A stretch of DNA of 9,993 nt from the NCBI GenBank assembly GCA_937877685.1, contig CALFGU010000079.1, forward strand, positions 1 through 9,993, given 5' to 3'. Below are positions 1-5,816 of the stretch, piece by piece. Both the position numbers and the translations under genes were made by a program. The stretch's first letter is position 1. Every line of letters begins with the position of its first letter. The stretch is from an uncultured Prevotella sp. GTDB taxonomy: Bacteria > Bacteroidota > Bacteroidia > Bacteroidales > Bacteroidaceae. A model generated the notes under the pieces. The model made no database searches. It saw only the letters and a list, made by a program, of their open reading frames with translations, and was not told where the DNA came from.

Positions 1-19
1 TTATGTCAAAAATCATTGC

Positions 20-345
20 ACACAGAACACACAGAATGACACAGAATTTGCTCTGCTGATAGTTTTTGACAGAAGAACATAAGAACATATTATTGGCTAA
101 ATTAAAACATTGTCTGCGAAAGTCTGCGACGTCTGCGTGAGACCATAACGCTCCGCACGGCATTCCGTGTTTTCCGTGAATTCTGTGTGAAATAATTGCA
201 CGCAGACTCCGCAGAACTACACAGACCTTTGCTCCGCATGGTGCGAAGCAACTTGCCTTTCTGCGTAGTCTGTGTCGTCTGCGTGATAAAAAAATATGTT
301 CTTATGTTCTTCTGTCTCAAAAACGTGTGTCTGTGTGAGGTGGCT
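20..345. repeat. Mosaic intergenic inverted-repeat locus built from 9-mers
   Basis: This non-coding stretch is made of short repeats. An exact 24-bp inverted repeat lies at 68-91 and 293-316 (core GAAGAACATAAGAACATATT on the left arm), and pairing resumes outward after a 2-nt offset (TTTTTG at 63-68 against CAAAAA). Between the arms are in-phase 9-bp units: TCTGCGTAG, TCTGTGTCG and TCTGCGTGA at 260-286; TTCCGTGTT, TTCCGTGAA and TTCTGTGTG at 163-189; and three TCTGCG units at 113-140. The units at 200-227 are roughly complementary to 260-286 and flank a small hairpin at 229-251 (TTGCT / AGCAA ends). Two copies of CTCCGCAYGG lie at 151-160 and 232-241. No transposase or credible ORF is present; the minus-strand ORF across it is just translated repeat. 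Confidence 0.75.
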
Positions 346-356
346 TTACTGGACAA

Positions 357-520
357 TTGTACAGAATAATATTTTGTCGTTTTTTGTGGTGACTTTAGGA
401 GGGTGTCCTCTAATTTTACAATCTGTTATAACTTGATTTAGAGATGTTAAAATAGTGGTGTGGGTAGAATATATGAAAAATTACATGTATATTCGCACTC
501 TAAAGAAAATGATTATAGTG
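357..520. other. Non-coding leader before the small antitoxin-like gene
   Basis: With the repeat locus this completes a gene-free stretch of about 520 bases. It is AT-rich. I see only a weak -7-like box (TATATTCG, 488-495, one mismatch to TAnnTTTG) without a convincing -33 element. Alternative in-frame starts for the downstream gene lie at 455 (GTG), 473 and 509. Nothing else is supportable here. Confidence 0.4.
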
Positions 521-724
521 ATGACTCAGATAGTATTGAACATAGAAGACAAAAGTTTGTTACCTGGTTTGCGTAAAATTTTAAGTAATTTGAAGGGTGT
601 TTCTATTGCACGTGCTAGTTCTACACGAAAGGGAACACTCTCGCGTGCTATAGAAGATGTGCGTAAAGGGAACGTGACCAAAGTAAGTAGTGTATCAGAT
701 TTAATGGCGAAATTGGAAGAGTAA
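521..724 (+). CDS. Small antitoxin-like protein (RelB/DinJ-style, orphan)
   Basis: A 67-residue protein starting MTQIVLNIEDKSLLPGL and ending in a helix-rich acidic tail. The layout is a short N-terminal beta strand, a helix with a basic stretch (ARASSTRKG), then the segment AIEDVRKGNVTKVSSVSDLM. The 'AxEDvrxGxVt...sxxeLm' pattern is common in small Bacteroidota proteins annotated as type II antitoxins of the RelB/DinJ kind. The ATG at 521 was chosen because the family-like beta strand begins there; in-frame starts at 455, 473 and 509 would add a Lys/Tyr-rich leader of no clear meaning. No toxin gene follows: an ATG overlapping the stop (724) opens only 13 codons. The gene is therefore an orphan, a regulator, or the remnant of a pair. 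That it is a gene is fairly likely; the antitoxin role is an inference from pattern. Confidence 0.55.
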   Translation: MTQIVLNIEDKSLLPGLRKILSNLKGVSIARASSTRKGTLSRAIEDVRKGNVTKVSSVSDLMAKLEE

Positions 725-816
725 TGTGGTTTCGCCAATTCCTATCCTGCTATCTTCCTTGGTAACTATCTCGTTTACTTGTATCTGTCAACTCGTTTAC
801 TAAAAGTTATAAACAA

Positions 817-853
817 AATGTGCCCACAGGTTCGGTGAACCGGTGGGCACATT
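817..853. terminator. Bidirectional terminator downstream of rpsP
   Basis: The 10-bp stem ATGTGCCCAC (818-827) / GTGGGCACAT (843-852) is followed by an A-G mismatch and a 5-bp inner stem GGTTC/GAACC around a GGT loop. On the minus strand it is followed by TTTGTTT (811-817), 26 nt beyond the rpsP stop, so it fits rho-independent termination of rpsP. The plus-strand side (TGTTTGTTTG) is also T-rich and could stop transcripts from the 521-724 gene. Confidence 0.85.
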
Positions 854-878
854 GTTTGTTTGTGGAAGTGTGCTAATA

Positions 879-1409
879 TTATTCAGCAGCTTCTTCTGCG
901 GGAGCTTCTTCAGTAGCAGCAGCTTCTGCTTCAGCCTTTGCAGCAGCGGCAGCAGCCTTCTTTTCTGCAACCTTTTCTGCAATCTTCTTGTTAACTTCCT
1001 TTTCTGCTTCGAGACGAGCAGCAGCAGCAGCCTTCTTTTCAGCAGCAGTCTTATCTGCAGCCTTAGCAGCCTTAGCAGCCTTTTCCTGCTTCCAAGCTTC
1101 AAACTTAGCCTGAGCAGCAGCTTCGTCGAATGCACCCTTACGAACGCCACCCTTAAGGTGCTTCATGAGGAGAACGCCTTCTTCAGAAAGAATGTTGCGA
1201 ACAGTGTCAGTGGGCTGTGCACCGCATTCTACCCAGTGGAGGGCACGTTCAAAATTCAAATCTACTGTTGCGGGATTGGTGTTGGGGTTGTAAGTACCAA
1301 TCTTTTCAGTAAACTTACCATCGCGTGGAGCTCTTACGTCTGCGATCACGATGCTGTAGAAAGCATAGCCCTTACGGCCGTGACGCTGCAATCTAATCTT
1401 AGTTGCCAT
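879..1409 (-). CDS. rpsP: 30S ribosomal protein bS16 with Ala/Lys/Glu-rich C-terminal extension
   Basis: Small-subunit ribosomal protein bS16, which binds 16S rRNA and helps 30S assembly. The 176-residue product opens with the conserved MATKIRLQRHGRKGYAFYSI, followed by IVIADVRAPRDGKFTEKIG and TYNP; residues 1 to about 85 cover the whole family domain (usually about 80 residues). Residues about 95-176 are a low-complexity helical tail of Ala, Lys and Glu ending EEAPAEEAAE. Extended bS16 proteins are usual in Bacteroidota, so this is not a frameshift or fusion. The start at 1409 is fixed by the conserved N-terminus. The gene has its own promoter (1468-1498) and a terminator (817-853), so it is probably monocistronic. 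The tail is rich in GCA/GCT-type alanine codons, so its plus-strand shadow is a spurious Ser/Cys-rich ORF. Confidence 0.97.
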   Translation of the reverse strand: MATKIRLQRHGRKGYAFYSIVIADVRAPRDGKFTEKIGTYNPNTNPATVDLNFERALHWVECGAQPTDTVRNILSEEGVLLMKHLKGGVRKGAFDEAAAQAKFEAWKQEKAAKAAKAADKTAAEKKAAAAARLEAEKEVNKKIAEKVAEKKAAAAAAKAEAEAAATEEAPAEEAAE

Positions 1410-1467
1410 TGTAATAAATAGTTTTTATAGGTTTGAATTAAATGCTACCATCTCGTGATAGCGGGTG

Positions 1468-1498
1468 CAAAATTACTATTTATTTTTTATATGACAAA
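1468..1498 (-). promoter_or_regulatory. Bacteroidota-type promoter of rpsP
   Basis: Read on the minus strand, a -33 TTTG (1495-1498) is separated by exactly 19 bp from the -7 box TAATTTTG (1468-1475). This matches the Bacteroidota housekeeping sigma consensus (TTTG, 19-21 bp, TAnnTTTG). Transcription should start near 1461, giving a leader of roughly 50 nt before the rpsP ATG at 1409. Confidence 0.8.
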
Positions 1499-1533
1499 GT
1501 TTACAACCTCTTTTAGTGCGTCTTAGTGGCCCT

Positions 1534-2112
1534 TTATTGCCTGTTTTTAATGAAATTATACCCCATTTTTATGCCTTTGATAAGATGACTGCCCCAATTT
1601 AGGAATGTGCCCAACTTTTCAAAGGGTGAAGCGGGTGGGGTGGGCGAAATGAATTCGTTGAAGTTTTTTACGAGGACCTCTTGGTTGGTTGCAAGTTGCA
1701 CTTTCAATGATTCTCGTTGTCGCTCAATAGTTTGAAGGGGTGTTTCAGCACTTGCTTCCGTTTTCATGTCAAACATGTGGAGCAGGCAACGTGTGATGGG
1801 GTAAAGAATCCAGCGCTTACGATTTATGAAGAGTATGAAAATGAGAACGGCATAAGTTGCTATCACCATAAAGATGGCGAGGGGGAGACTCCCAAAGAGT
1901 GTTGCGAGAAAATAAGCATATTGGAATGTCAGGAAAATAAGTAGAGCCGTGAAAAGGTGCAGACAGATAATGCTTAGAATGAGGTTTGCTAAGAGAGAGG
2001 AGAGTTTGCTGGCGCAGTCAAGGCGCAATGCTTGCAGGTGTAAACCAGTGCGTTCCTTAAGGGTGGCGTAAAGCGTTTGAACAAGTTCAGTTTCAGCAGT
2101 TTGGTGAGTCAT
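1534..2112 (-). CDS. Two-helix membrane protein, phage-holin-like / YqjE-like family
   Basis: A 192-residue protein with an amphipathic N-terminal region (1-35), two hydrophobic segments at about 39-62 and 75-97, the basic turn NRKRW just after the second, and a soluble C-terminal part with a likely coiled-coil stretch (ETPLQTIERQRESLKVQLA). Two adjacent helices flanked by charged helices, downstream of a YtxH-like gene, match the chromosomal Phage_holin_3_6/YqjE-type proteins. These are not lysis proteins of a prophage, and no phage genes are nearby. The role is unknown; envelope or stress function is the usual guess for the family. A start further downstream is unlikely because the N-terminal helix is continuous. 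It lies 182 bp downstream of ytxH, but a terminator hairpin separates them; a weak -7-like box (TGATTTTG, 2202-2209) may serve it. I see no terminator between it and the rpsP promoter. Confidence 0.75.
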   Translation of the reverse strand: MTHQTAETELVQTLYATLKERTGLHLQALRLDCASKLSSLLANLILSIICLHLFTALLIFLTFQYAYFLATLFGSLPLAIFMVIATYAVLIFILFINRKRWILYPITRCLLHMFDMKTEASAETPLQTIERQRESLKVQLATNQEVLVKNFNEFISPTPPASPFEKLGTFLNWGSHLIKGIKMGYNFIKNRQ

Positions 2113-2229
2113 GACTTTTCGTTTTTATGTGTGATGGTGAAATAAAGGAGAGATGGGAACATGCGGGGGTAGAAGAGCGTTATGTGAGGGTGACTTCTTT
2201 TCAAAATCATGTAGCAATAAGTGTGTCGT

Positions 2230-2277
2230 GAAAAACAAAAGTGGGTGTGCCTAAAAGTTGCATTTAGACACACCCAC
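2230..2277 (-). terminator. Rho-independent terminator after the YtxH-like gene
   Basis: The stem GTGGGTGTGCCTAAA (2241-2255) / TTTAGACACACCCAC (2263-2277) has a 7-nt loop. The only imperfect pair is a C-A mismatch on the plus strand but a G-U wobble on the minus strand. The minus-strand U-tract CTTTTGTTTTT (2230-2241) follows at once. Both facts orient it as a minus-strand terminator 17 nt after the ytxH stop. Confidence 0.88.
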
Positions 2278-2294
2278 CGCACGCTCATGAGGCA

Positions 2295-2504
2295 CTAAGA
2301 TGTTTTCGCCGCACTGGTGCTTTCTGTGATGTCGTCAACAAGTTTGTTCATTTCGCAGTCCTTCAACTGGATGCCTCTCTTGCGGAGCGCTTGACAAATT
2401 TTGTGACGTGTGTGTTCGCCCTTGTCGGGAGCAAACAAGATTCCCGTAGCTGCTCCGATGGCTGCGCCACCAACAAATGCAGCAATGAGTCCGAGTCCTT
2501 TCAT
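2295..2504 (-). CDS. YtxH domain-containing small membrane-anchored protein
   Basis: A 69-residue protein. Residues 4-25 form a Gly/Ala-rich transmembrane segment (GAAIGAATGILFAPDKGEHT) leading straight into the 'LFAPxxGxxTR' signature that defines YtxH-family proteins. The remainder is a short charged cytoplasmic helix. YtxH proteins are small, often stress-related and of unknown biochemical function. In Bacteroidota they commonly sit beside a holin-like membrane protein, as here. The start is the only one that keeps the membrane segment whole. A -7 box lies 52 nt upstream and a strong terminator follows, so the gene can be transcribed alone. Confidence 0.85.
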   Translation of the reverse strand: MKGLGLIAAFVGGAAIGAATGILFAPDKGEHTRHKICQALRKRGIQLKDCEMNKLVDDITESTSAAKTS

Positions 2505-2555
2505 AGTTTAGTTTTTGTTTAAGGTTATTACTATTGTAGCGTTCTAACTACGGTG

Positions 2556-2563
2556 CAAATGTA
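2556..2563 (-). promoter_or_regulatory. -7 box of the YtxH-like gene
   Basis: On the minus strand TACATTTG matches the Bacteroidota -7 consensus TAnnTTTG and is followed by CACC. No good TTTG lies about 19 bp upstream, so the -33 element is weak or absent. The predicted leader is about 45 nt. Confidence 0.5.
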
Positions 2564-2680
2564 TGGGGGATTTTCTCGTTAGACTCTTAAATAATGTAGA
2601 ATTTTGGGCGTAGGCAAAGTTTTTAACCAAGTTTGTGGATTTTTTACGGTATTTTTGAATGCTATTCAAGTTAGAGATTG

Positions 2681-2688
2681 TAAATTTG
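2681..2688 (+). promoter_or_regulatory. -7 box of the SPOR-domain lipoprotein gene
   Basis: TAAATTTG fits the TAnnTTTG consensus. The nearest TTTG upstream (2654-2657) is 23 bp away, longer than the usual 19-21 bp, so the -33 assignment is uncertain. Together with the minus-strand -7 box at 2556-2563 it makes the 258-bp gap a divergent promoter region. Confidence 0.5.
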
Positions 2689-2762
2689 CGTTGAATTTAC
2701 TTACCATGGGGAGAATTTACTTCCTAAGAATTGATTTTTATTAATTTATTACACCTATAAAA

Positions 2763-3269
2763 ATGAAGAAATTTGCACTTTTAGCAATTGCCGTTGGCGC
2801 TGTAGCAATGACTTCTTGTAAGTCTAAGGAAGACATGTATCGCAAGATGTATGAAGATGCCAAGAGTCAGCAAACTGCAGTAGAACAAAACAAGGCCGTA
2901 GTTGTAACTCCTGCAGAAACAACAAAGACTGTCGTTACGCCTGCTCAAACAACAACTGTTACTCCCGTAGATCTTAGTGGCACACGCCAAATTCAGGGTG
3001 AAATCACTGTAGTTAGCGGTGAACAACTCAAGGAATTCAGTGTTGTTGTAGGTAGTTTCCAAACTCAGGCAAATGCTGAAGGTTTGAAGACTTTGTTGCA
3101 GCAGAAGGGTTATTCTTCACGCGTTATCCGTACGAACGAAACTATTAATGGTCACACAGGTTGGTATCGTGTGATTGCTGCTTCGTATGCTGACAAGGCT
3201 TCTGCAGCACAACTTCGCGACCAATTGATTGGCGATTATCCTGGTGCTTGGTTGCTTTACAAGAAGTAA
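2763..3269 (+). CDS. SPOR-domain lipoprotein
   Basis: A 168-residue exported lipoprotein. Residues 1-18 are a lipoprotein signal peptide (MKKFALLAIAVGAVAMTS) with the lipid-bearing Cys at 19, followed by KSKED. Residues 45-70 form a low-complexity linker with about three copies of V(V)TPAxTT. Residues about 92-168 are a SPOR domain (FSVVVGSFQTQANAEGLK ... GWYRVIAASYADKASAAQ). SPOR domains bind denuded-glycan peptidoglycan at division sites, so the protein is probably tethered to a membrane and reaches the cell wall. The acidic residues after Cys19 are few, so surface export by the Bacteroidota lipoprotein signal cannot be argued. The start at 2763 is fixed by the signal peptide. A -7 box lies about 75 nt upstream and a hairpin follows at 3342-3397. 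Confidence 0.9.
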   Translation: MKKFALLAIAVGAVAMTSCKSKEDMYRKMYEDAKSQQTAVEQNKAVVVTPAETTKTVVTPAQTTTVTPVDLSGTRQIQGEITVVSGEQLKEFSVVVGSFQTQANAEGLKTLLQQKGYSSRVIRTNETINGHTGWYRVIAASYADKASAAQLRDQLIGDYPGAWLLYKK

Positions 3270-3341
3270 ACAGAATTCCCAATGGGTTTGGGGAGTTCTG
3301 AAACATTTTACCCCAATTCACATGTTGGAACTCCCTTAATG

Positions 3342-3397
3342 AGATTAGGAATTAGGACATCTTATGTATTCCCTGGTTCCTAATCTTATTTTCGTTT
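3342..3397 (+). terminator. Probable terminator between the SPOR gene and rlmN
   Basis: AGATTAGGAA (3342-3351) pairs with TTCCTAATCT (3377-3386), with a smaller ACAT/ATGT pairing inside the long loop. The U-rich run TATTTTCGTTTC follows. A second pairing, GGGAGTTC (3291-3298) with GAACTCCC (3328-3335), lies just upstream. The long loop makes this weaker than the other terminators in the window. Confidence 0.5.
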
Positions 3398-3412
3398 CTA
3401 AAATAAACTATC

Positions 3413-4483
3413 ATGCAAGCACTTCTCGGTCTTACAACAGATGAACTAAAGGACGTTGCCCTCAGTCTTGGACTTCCTGCTTTTACAGGAAAACAAATTG
3501 CAGGATGGCTTTACGACAAAAAGGTGAGCGACATTGCGCAAATGACGAACCTTTCAAAGGTAGCTCGTGAGCGTTTGTCGCAGGACTATTGTGTGGGTTG
3601 CTCCGCACCAGTTGATGCCCAGCGTTCCGTAGATGGTACGGTGAAATACCTTTATCGCACAGCGCAAGGGGATTATATTGAGACGGTTTACATACCCGAT
3701 GGCGAGCGCGCTACGCTTTGTGTGAGTTGTCAGGTAGGTTGTAAGATGGGATGTAAATTCTGTATGACAGGACGCCAAGGTTATGTGGCTTCTTTGAGTG
3801 CTGCCGACATCTTGAACCAAATCTATTCGTTACCCGAGCGAGACACGCTGACCAACATCGTGTTCATGGGGCAGGGCGAACCTTTTGATAATCTTGACAA
3901 CGTGCTTCGTGCTACCGAGGTGTTGACCGCTTCGTGGGGGTACGGCTGGAGTCCGAAGCGCATTACGGTTTCTACGGTCGGACTGGCAAAGGGACTCGTG
4001 CGCTTCTTAGATGAGAGTCGCTGTAGCTTAGCCGTGAGTTTGCATCACCCCATCCCCGCCGACCGTGCGGAAATCATGCCCGCCGAAAAGGCTCTTTCTA
4101 TTGAGACAGTCGTTGAGATTCTCAAGGGATACGACTTCTGTCGTAAATATCCCCGTGACCCTTCTGCACCTAAGCAACGCCGCTTGACTTTTGAGTATAT
4201 CGTCTTTGGCGGACTCAATGATTCGCGCAAGCATGCCCAGGCCTTGCTGGATTTGCTGAAAGATTTGGACTGCCGTGTGAATCTTATTCGTTTCCATACC
4301 ATTCCCGACACACCCTTTAAGGGCGCTTCGGAAGAAAAGATGGTGGAATTCAGAGATTACCTTACGAACAACGGCTTGACAACAACGATTCGCGCTTCGC
4401 GAGGTCAGGATATTTTCGCGGCTTGCGGACTTTTGAGCACAAAGAAACAGCAGGAGGAGAAAGAGGGGACGGTGAACGGTTAA
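3413..4483 (+). CDS. rlmN: Dual-specificity 23S rRNA/tRNA adenine-C2 methyltransferase RlmN
   Basis: A radical SAM enzyme that methylates C2 of A2503 in 23S rRNA and of A37 in some tRNAs. The 356-residue product carries the 4Fe-4S ligands Cys110, Cys114 and Cys117 (CKMGCKFC). It also carries the two methyl-transfer cysteines in their family positions: Cys103, seven residues before the first cluster ligand, and Cys338 in AACGLL. Glu90 (DYIETVYIP) is 13 residues before Cys103, as in the E. coli enzyme. The N-terminal helical accessory domain is residues 1-85, and GEPFDNLDNV and VSLHHP are typical. The start at 3413 gives normal family length. The odd feature is the 3' end: the last codons (Val-Asn-Gly) and the TAA stop are made of the heptamer array that begins at 4471, so the extreme C-terminus is repeat-derived. 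Confidence 0.96.
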   Translation: MQALLGLTTDELKDVALSLGLPAFTGKQIAGWLYDKKVSDIAQMTNLSKVARERLSQDYCVGCSAPVDAQRSVDGTVKYLYRTAQGDYIETVYIPDGERATLCVSCQVGCKMGCKFCMTGRQGYVASLSAADILNQIYSLPERDTLTNIVFMGQGEPFDNLDNVLRATEVLTASWGYGWSPKRITVSTVGLAKGLVRFLDESRCSLAVSLHHPIPADRAEIMPAEKALSIETVVEILKGYDFCRKYPRDPSAPKQRRLTFEYIVFGGLNDSRKHAQALLDLLKDLDCRVNLIRFHTIPDTPFKGASEEKMVEFRDYLTNNGLTTTIRASRGQDIFAACGLLSTKKQQEEKEGTVNG

Positions 4484-4575
4484 AGGTTAACGATTAACGG
4501 TGAAAGGTTAACGGTGAACGATGAAAGGTTAACGGTGAAAGGTTAACGGTTAACGATTAACGGTAAAAGGTGAAC
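4471..4575 (+). repeat. Fifteen in-phase degenerate heptamers across the rlmN stop codon
   Basis: Fifteen consecutive 7-bp units without a single indel fit G(G/A)T(G/T/A)AA(A/C): for example GGTGAAC, GGTTAAA, GGTTAAC, GATTAAC, GATGAAA, GGTAAAA. GGTTAAC is the commonest (five copies). The first two units overlap the end of rlmN and contain its stop codon (4481-4483). A CTCCGGACGG core follows at 4580-4589. The array has no ORF of its own. Confidence 0.92.
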
Positions 4576-4593
4576 GACACTCCGGACGGTAGT

Positions 4594-4621
4594 TGTACTC
4601 TGTTCTCTGTACTCTGTACTC
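4594..4621 (+). repeat. Four TGTACTC heptamers upstream of pdxA
   Basis: The units TGTACTC, TGTTCTC, TGTACTC and TGTACTC run in phase, a second heptamer type starting just after the CTCCGGACGG core. They keep an open frame into pdxA from a TTG at 4593, which produces an artificial N-terminal extension (MYSVLCTLYS). Confidence 0.85.
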
Positions 4622-4658
4622 TTTTAAAAACTTGTCTACTACTAATACACAATATATA

Positions 4659-5816
4659 ATGGATATACAAACAACATACGAAGCAGAGGAAACGCAATAC
4701 GTTCCTTCTTCGCGAAAGAAAATACGCGTGGCGATTACACATGGCGATACCAACGGTGTAGGCTACGAACTCATTTTTAAGACGTTCTCAGAACCCACCA
4801 TTTTTGAACTTTGCATCCCCGTGGTTTACGGTTCGGCAAAATTGGCTACCTACCACCGCAAGGCGATTGAGAGCACCACAAATTTCCACCTCATTGACGA
4901 TGCTAATAATGCCGTTGAGGGTGAACTTAATGTGGTGAATTGTTTCGACCGTGAGATTGCCGTAACATTGGGTCACGCAAGTGCTGACGCTGGTGAAGCA
5001 GCGCTCGTTGCGCTTGAGGCTGCCGTGGCCGACTTAAAGGCAGGCAAGGTTGATGTCCTCGTAACTGCGCCTATTAATAAGGCGTCTATTCAGAGCGATA
5101 AGTTCCATTTCCCTGGACATACCGAATATTTACAGTCTCACTTTGGTGGCGAATCGTTGATGATTCTTACGAACGAACACATGCGTGTGGCACTTGTCAC
5201 TACTCACGTTGCCATTAAAGATATTGCTGCTGCAATCACTCCCGAAAGTGTAGAGCAGAAGGCGCGTCAACTCTACAACGTGCTTCGTCACGACTACCTG
5301 CTCGCTGCTCCGCGTGTTGCAGTCCTCGGACTCAATCCTCACAATGGTGATGAGGGAACAATTGGTAGCGAAGACAAGGAAATTATTGTTCCTGTGATTC
5401 AGAAACTTCAGGAAGAGGGACTCCCCATTTTCGGACCCTTTAGTGCCGATGGTTTCTTCGGAGCAGGGCATTACACAAAGTTTGACGGTATCCTCGCCAT
5501 GTATCACGACCAAGGTCTTGCCCCCTTCAAGGCGCTCTCTATGGACGACGGCATCAACTATACGGCAGGTTTGAACGTGGTGCGCACTTCGCCCGACCAC
5601 GGTGTGGCTTACGACATTGCGGGTAAGGGCATTGCTTCAGAAAATTCGTTCCGTCAGGCGCTTTATGCCGCAATGGACATTTTCCGCAACCGACTTGTTG
5701 ACACTGAAGTGACGGCAAATCCCTTGCCTAAGTTGTATCAAGATCGCCGTGAGGACGAGCGTCGTAACTTTGTGCAACGTCCTGAAAAGCGCACCGAAGA
5801 TGCAGCGCAGAATTAA
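4659..5816 (+). CDS. pdxA: 4-hydroxythreonine-4-phosphate dehydrogenase PdxA
   Basis: An NAD-dependent dehydrogenase of the DXP-dependent pyridoxal-5'-phosphate pathway; its product is condensed by PdxJ. From the ATG at 4659 the protein has 385 residues. Metal-ligand histidines are visible at about His154 (FPGHTEYL), His183 (TTHVAIKDI) and His283 (MYHDQGLAPFKAL). The N-terminal substrate region is ITHGDTNGVGYELIFK, the usual Bacteroidota form of GDPxGIGPE. E. coli PdxA has 329 residues; the excess is about 20 residues at the N-terminus and a charged tail (YQDRREDERRNFVQRPEKR). The ATG was preferred over an upstream TTG at 4593 because the extra residues are translated heptamers. The nucleotidyltransferase gene starts 17 nt inside its 3' end, so the two are probably co-translated. 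Paralogues acting on phosphorylated threonate or erythronate exist, but a biosynthetic PdxA is most likely. Confidence 0.93.
   Translation: MDIQTTYEAEETQYVPSSRKKIRVAITHGDTNGVGYELIFKTFSEPTIFELCIPVVYGSAKLATYHRKAIESTTNFHLIDDANNAVEGELNVVNCFDREIAVTLGHASADAGEAALVALEAAVADLKAGKVDVLVTAPINKASIQSDKFHFPGHTEYLQSHFGGESLMILTNEHMRVALVTTHVAIKDIAAAITPESVEQKARQLYNVLRHDYLLAAPRVAVLGLNPHNGDEGTIGSEDKEIIVPVIQKLQEEGLPIFGPFSADGFFGAGHYTKFDGILAMYHDQGLAPFKALSMDDGINYTAGLNVVRTSPDHGVAYDIAGKGIASENSFRQALYAAMDIFRNRLVDTEVTANPLPKLYQDRREDERRNFVQRPEKRTEDAAQN

Noticed and set aside
102..356. Minus-strand ORF of 84 codons in the first repeat locus
   Set aside because: It is translated 9-mer repeat, without a promoter or family likeness.
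843..1421. Plus-strand ORF of 192 codons rich in Ser, Phe and Cys
   Set aside because: It is the exact antisense of rpsP; its composition comes from the Ala/Lys/Glu codons of the bS16 tail.
1534..2112. Prophage holin, implying a phage remnant
   Set aside because: There are no endolysin, structural or integrase genes nearby; the YtxH neighbour and the family's chromosomal distribution explain it better.
4471..4575. CRISPR array, plasmid iterons or replication origin
   Set aside because: Units are 7 bp with no spacers; there is no cas gene, replication gene or DnaA-box cluster nearby.
5130..5600. Minus-strand ORF of 156 codons
   Set aside because: It is wholly inside pdxA, which has clear catalytic motifs on the other strand, and shows no recognisable domain.
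5749..5799. Upstream GTG start (5749) for the nucleotidyltransferase
   Set aside because: It would overlap pdxA by 68 nt and add residues before a domain that begins naturally at the ATG at 5800.
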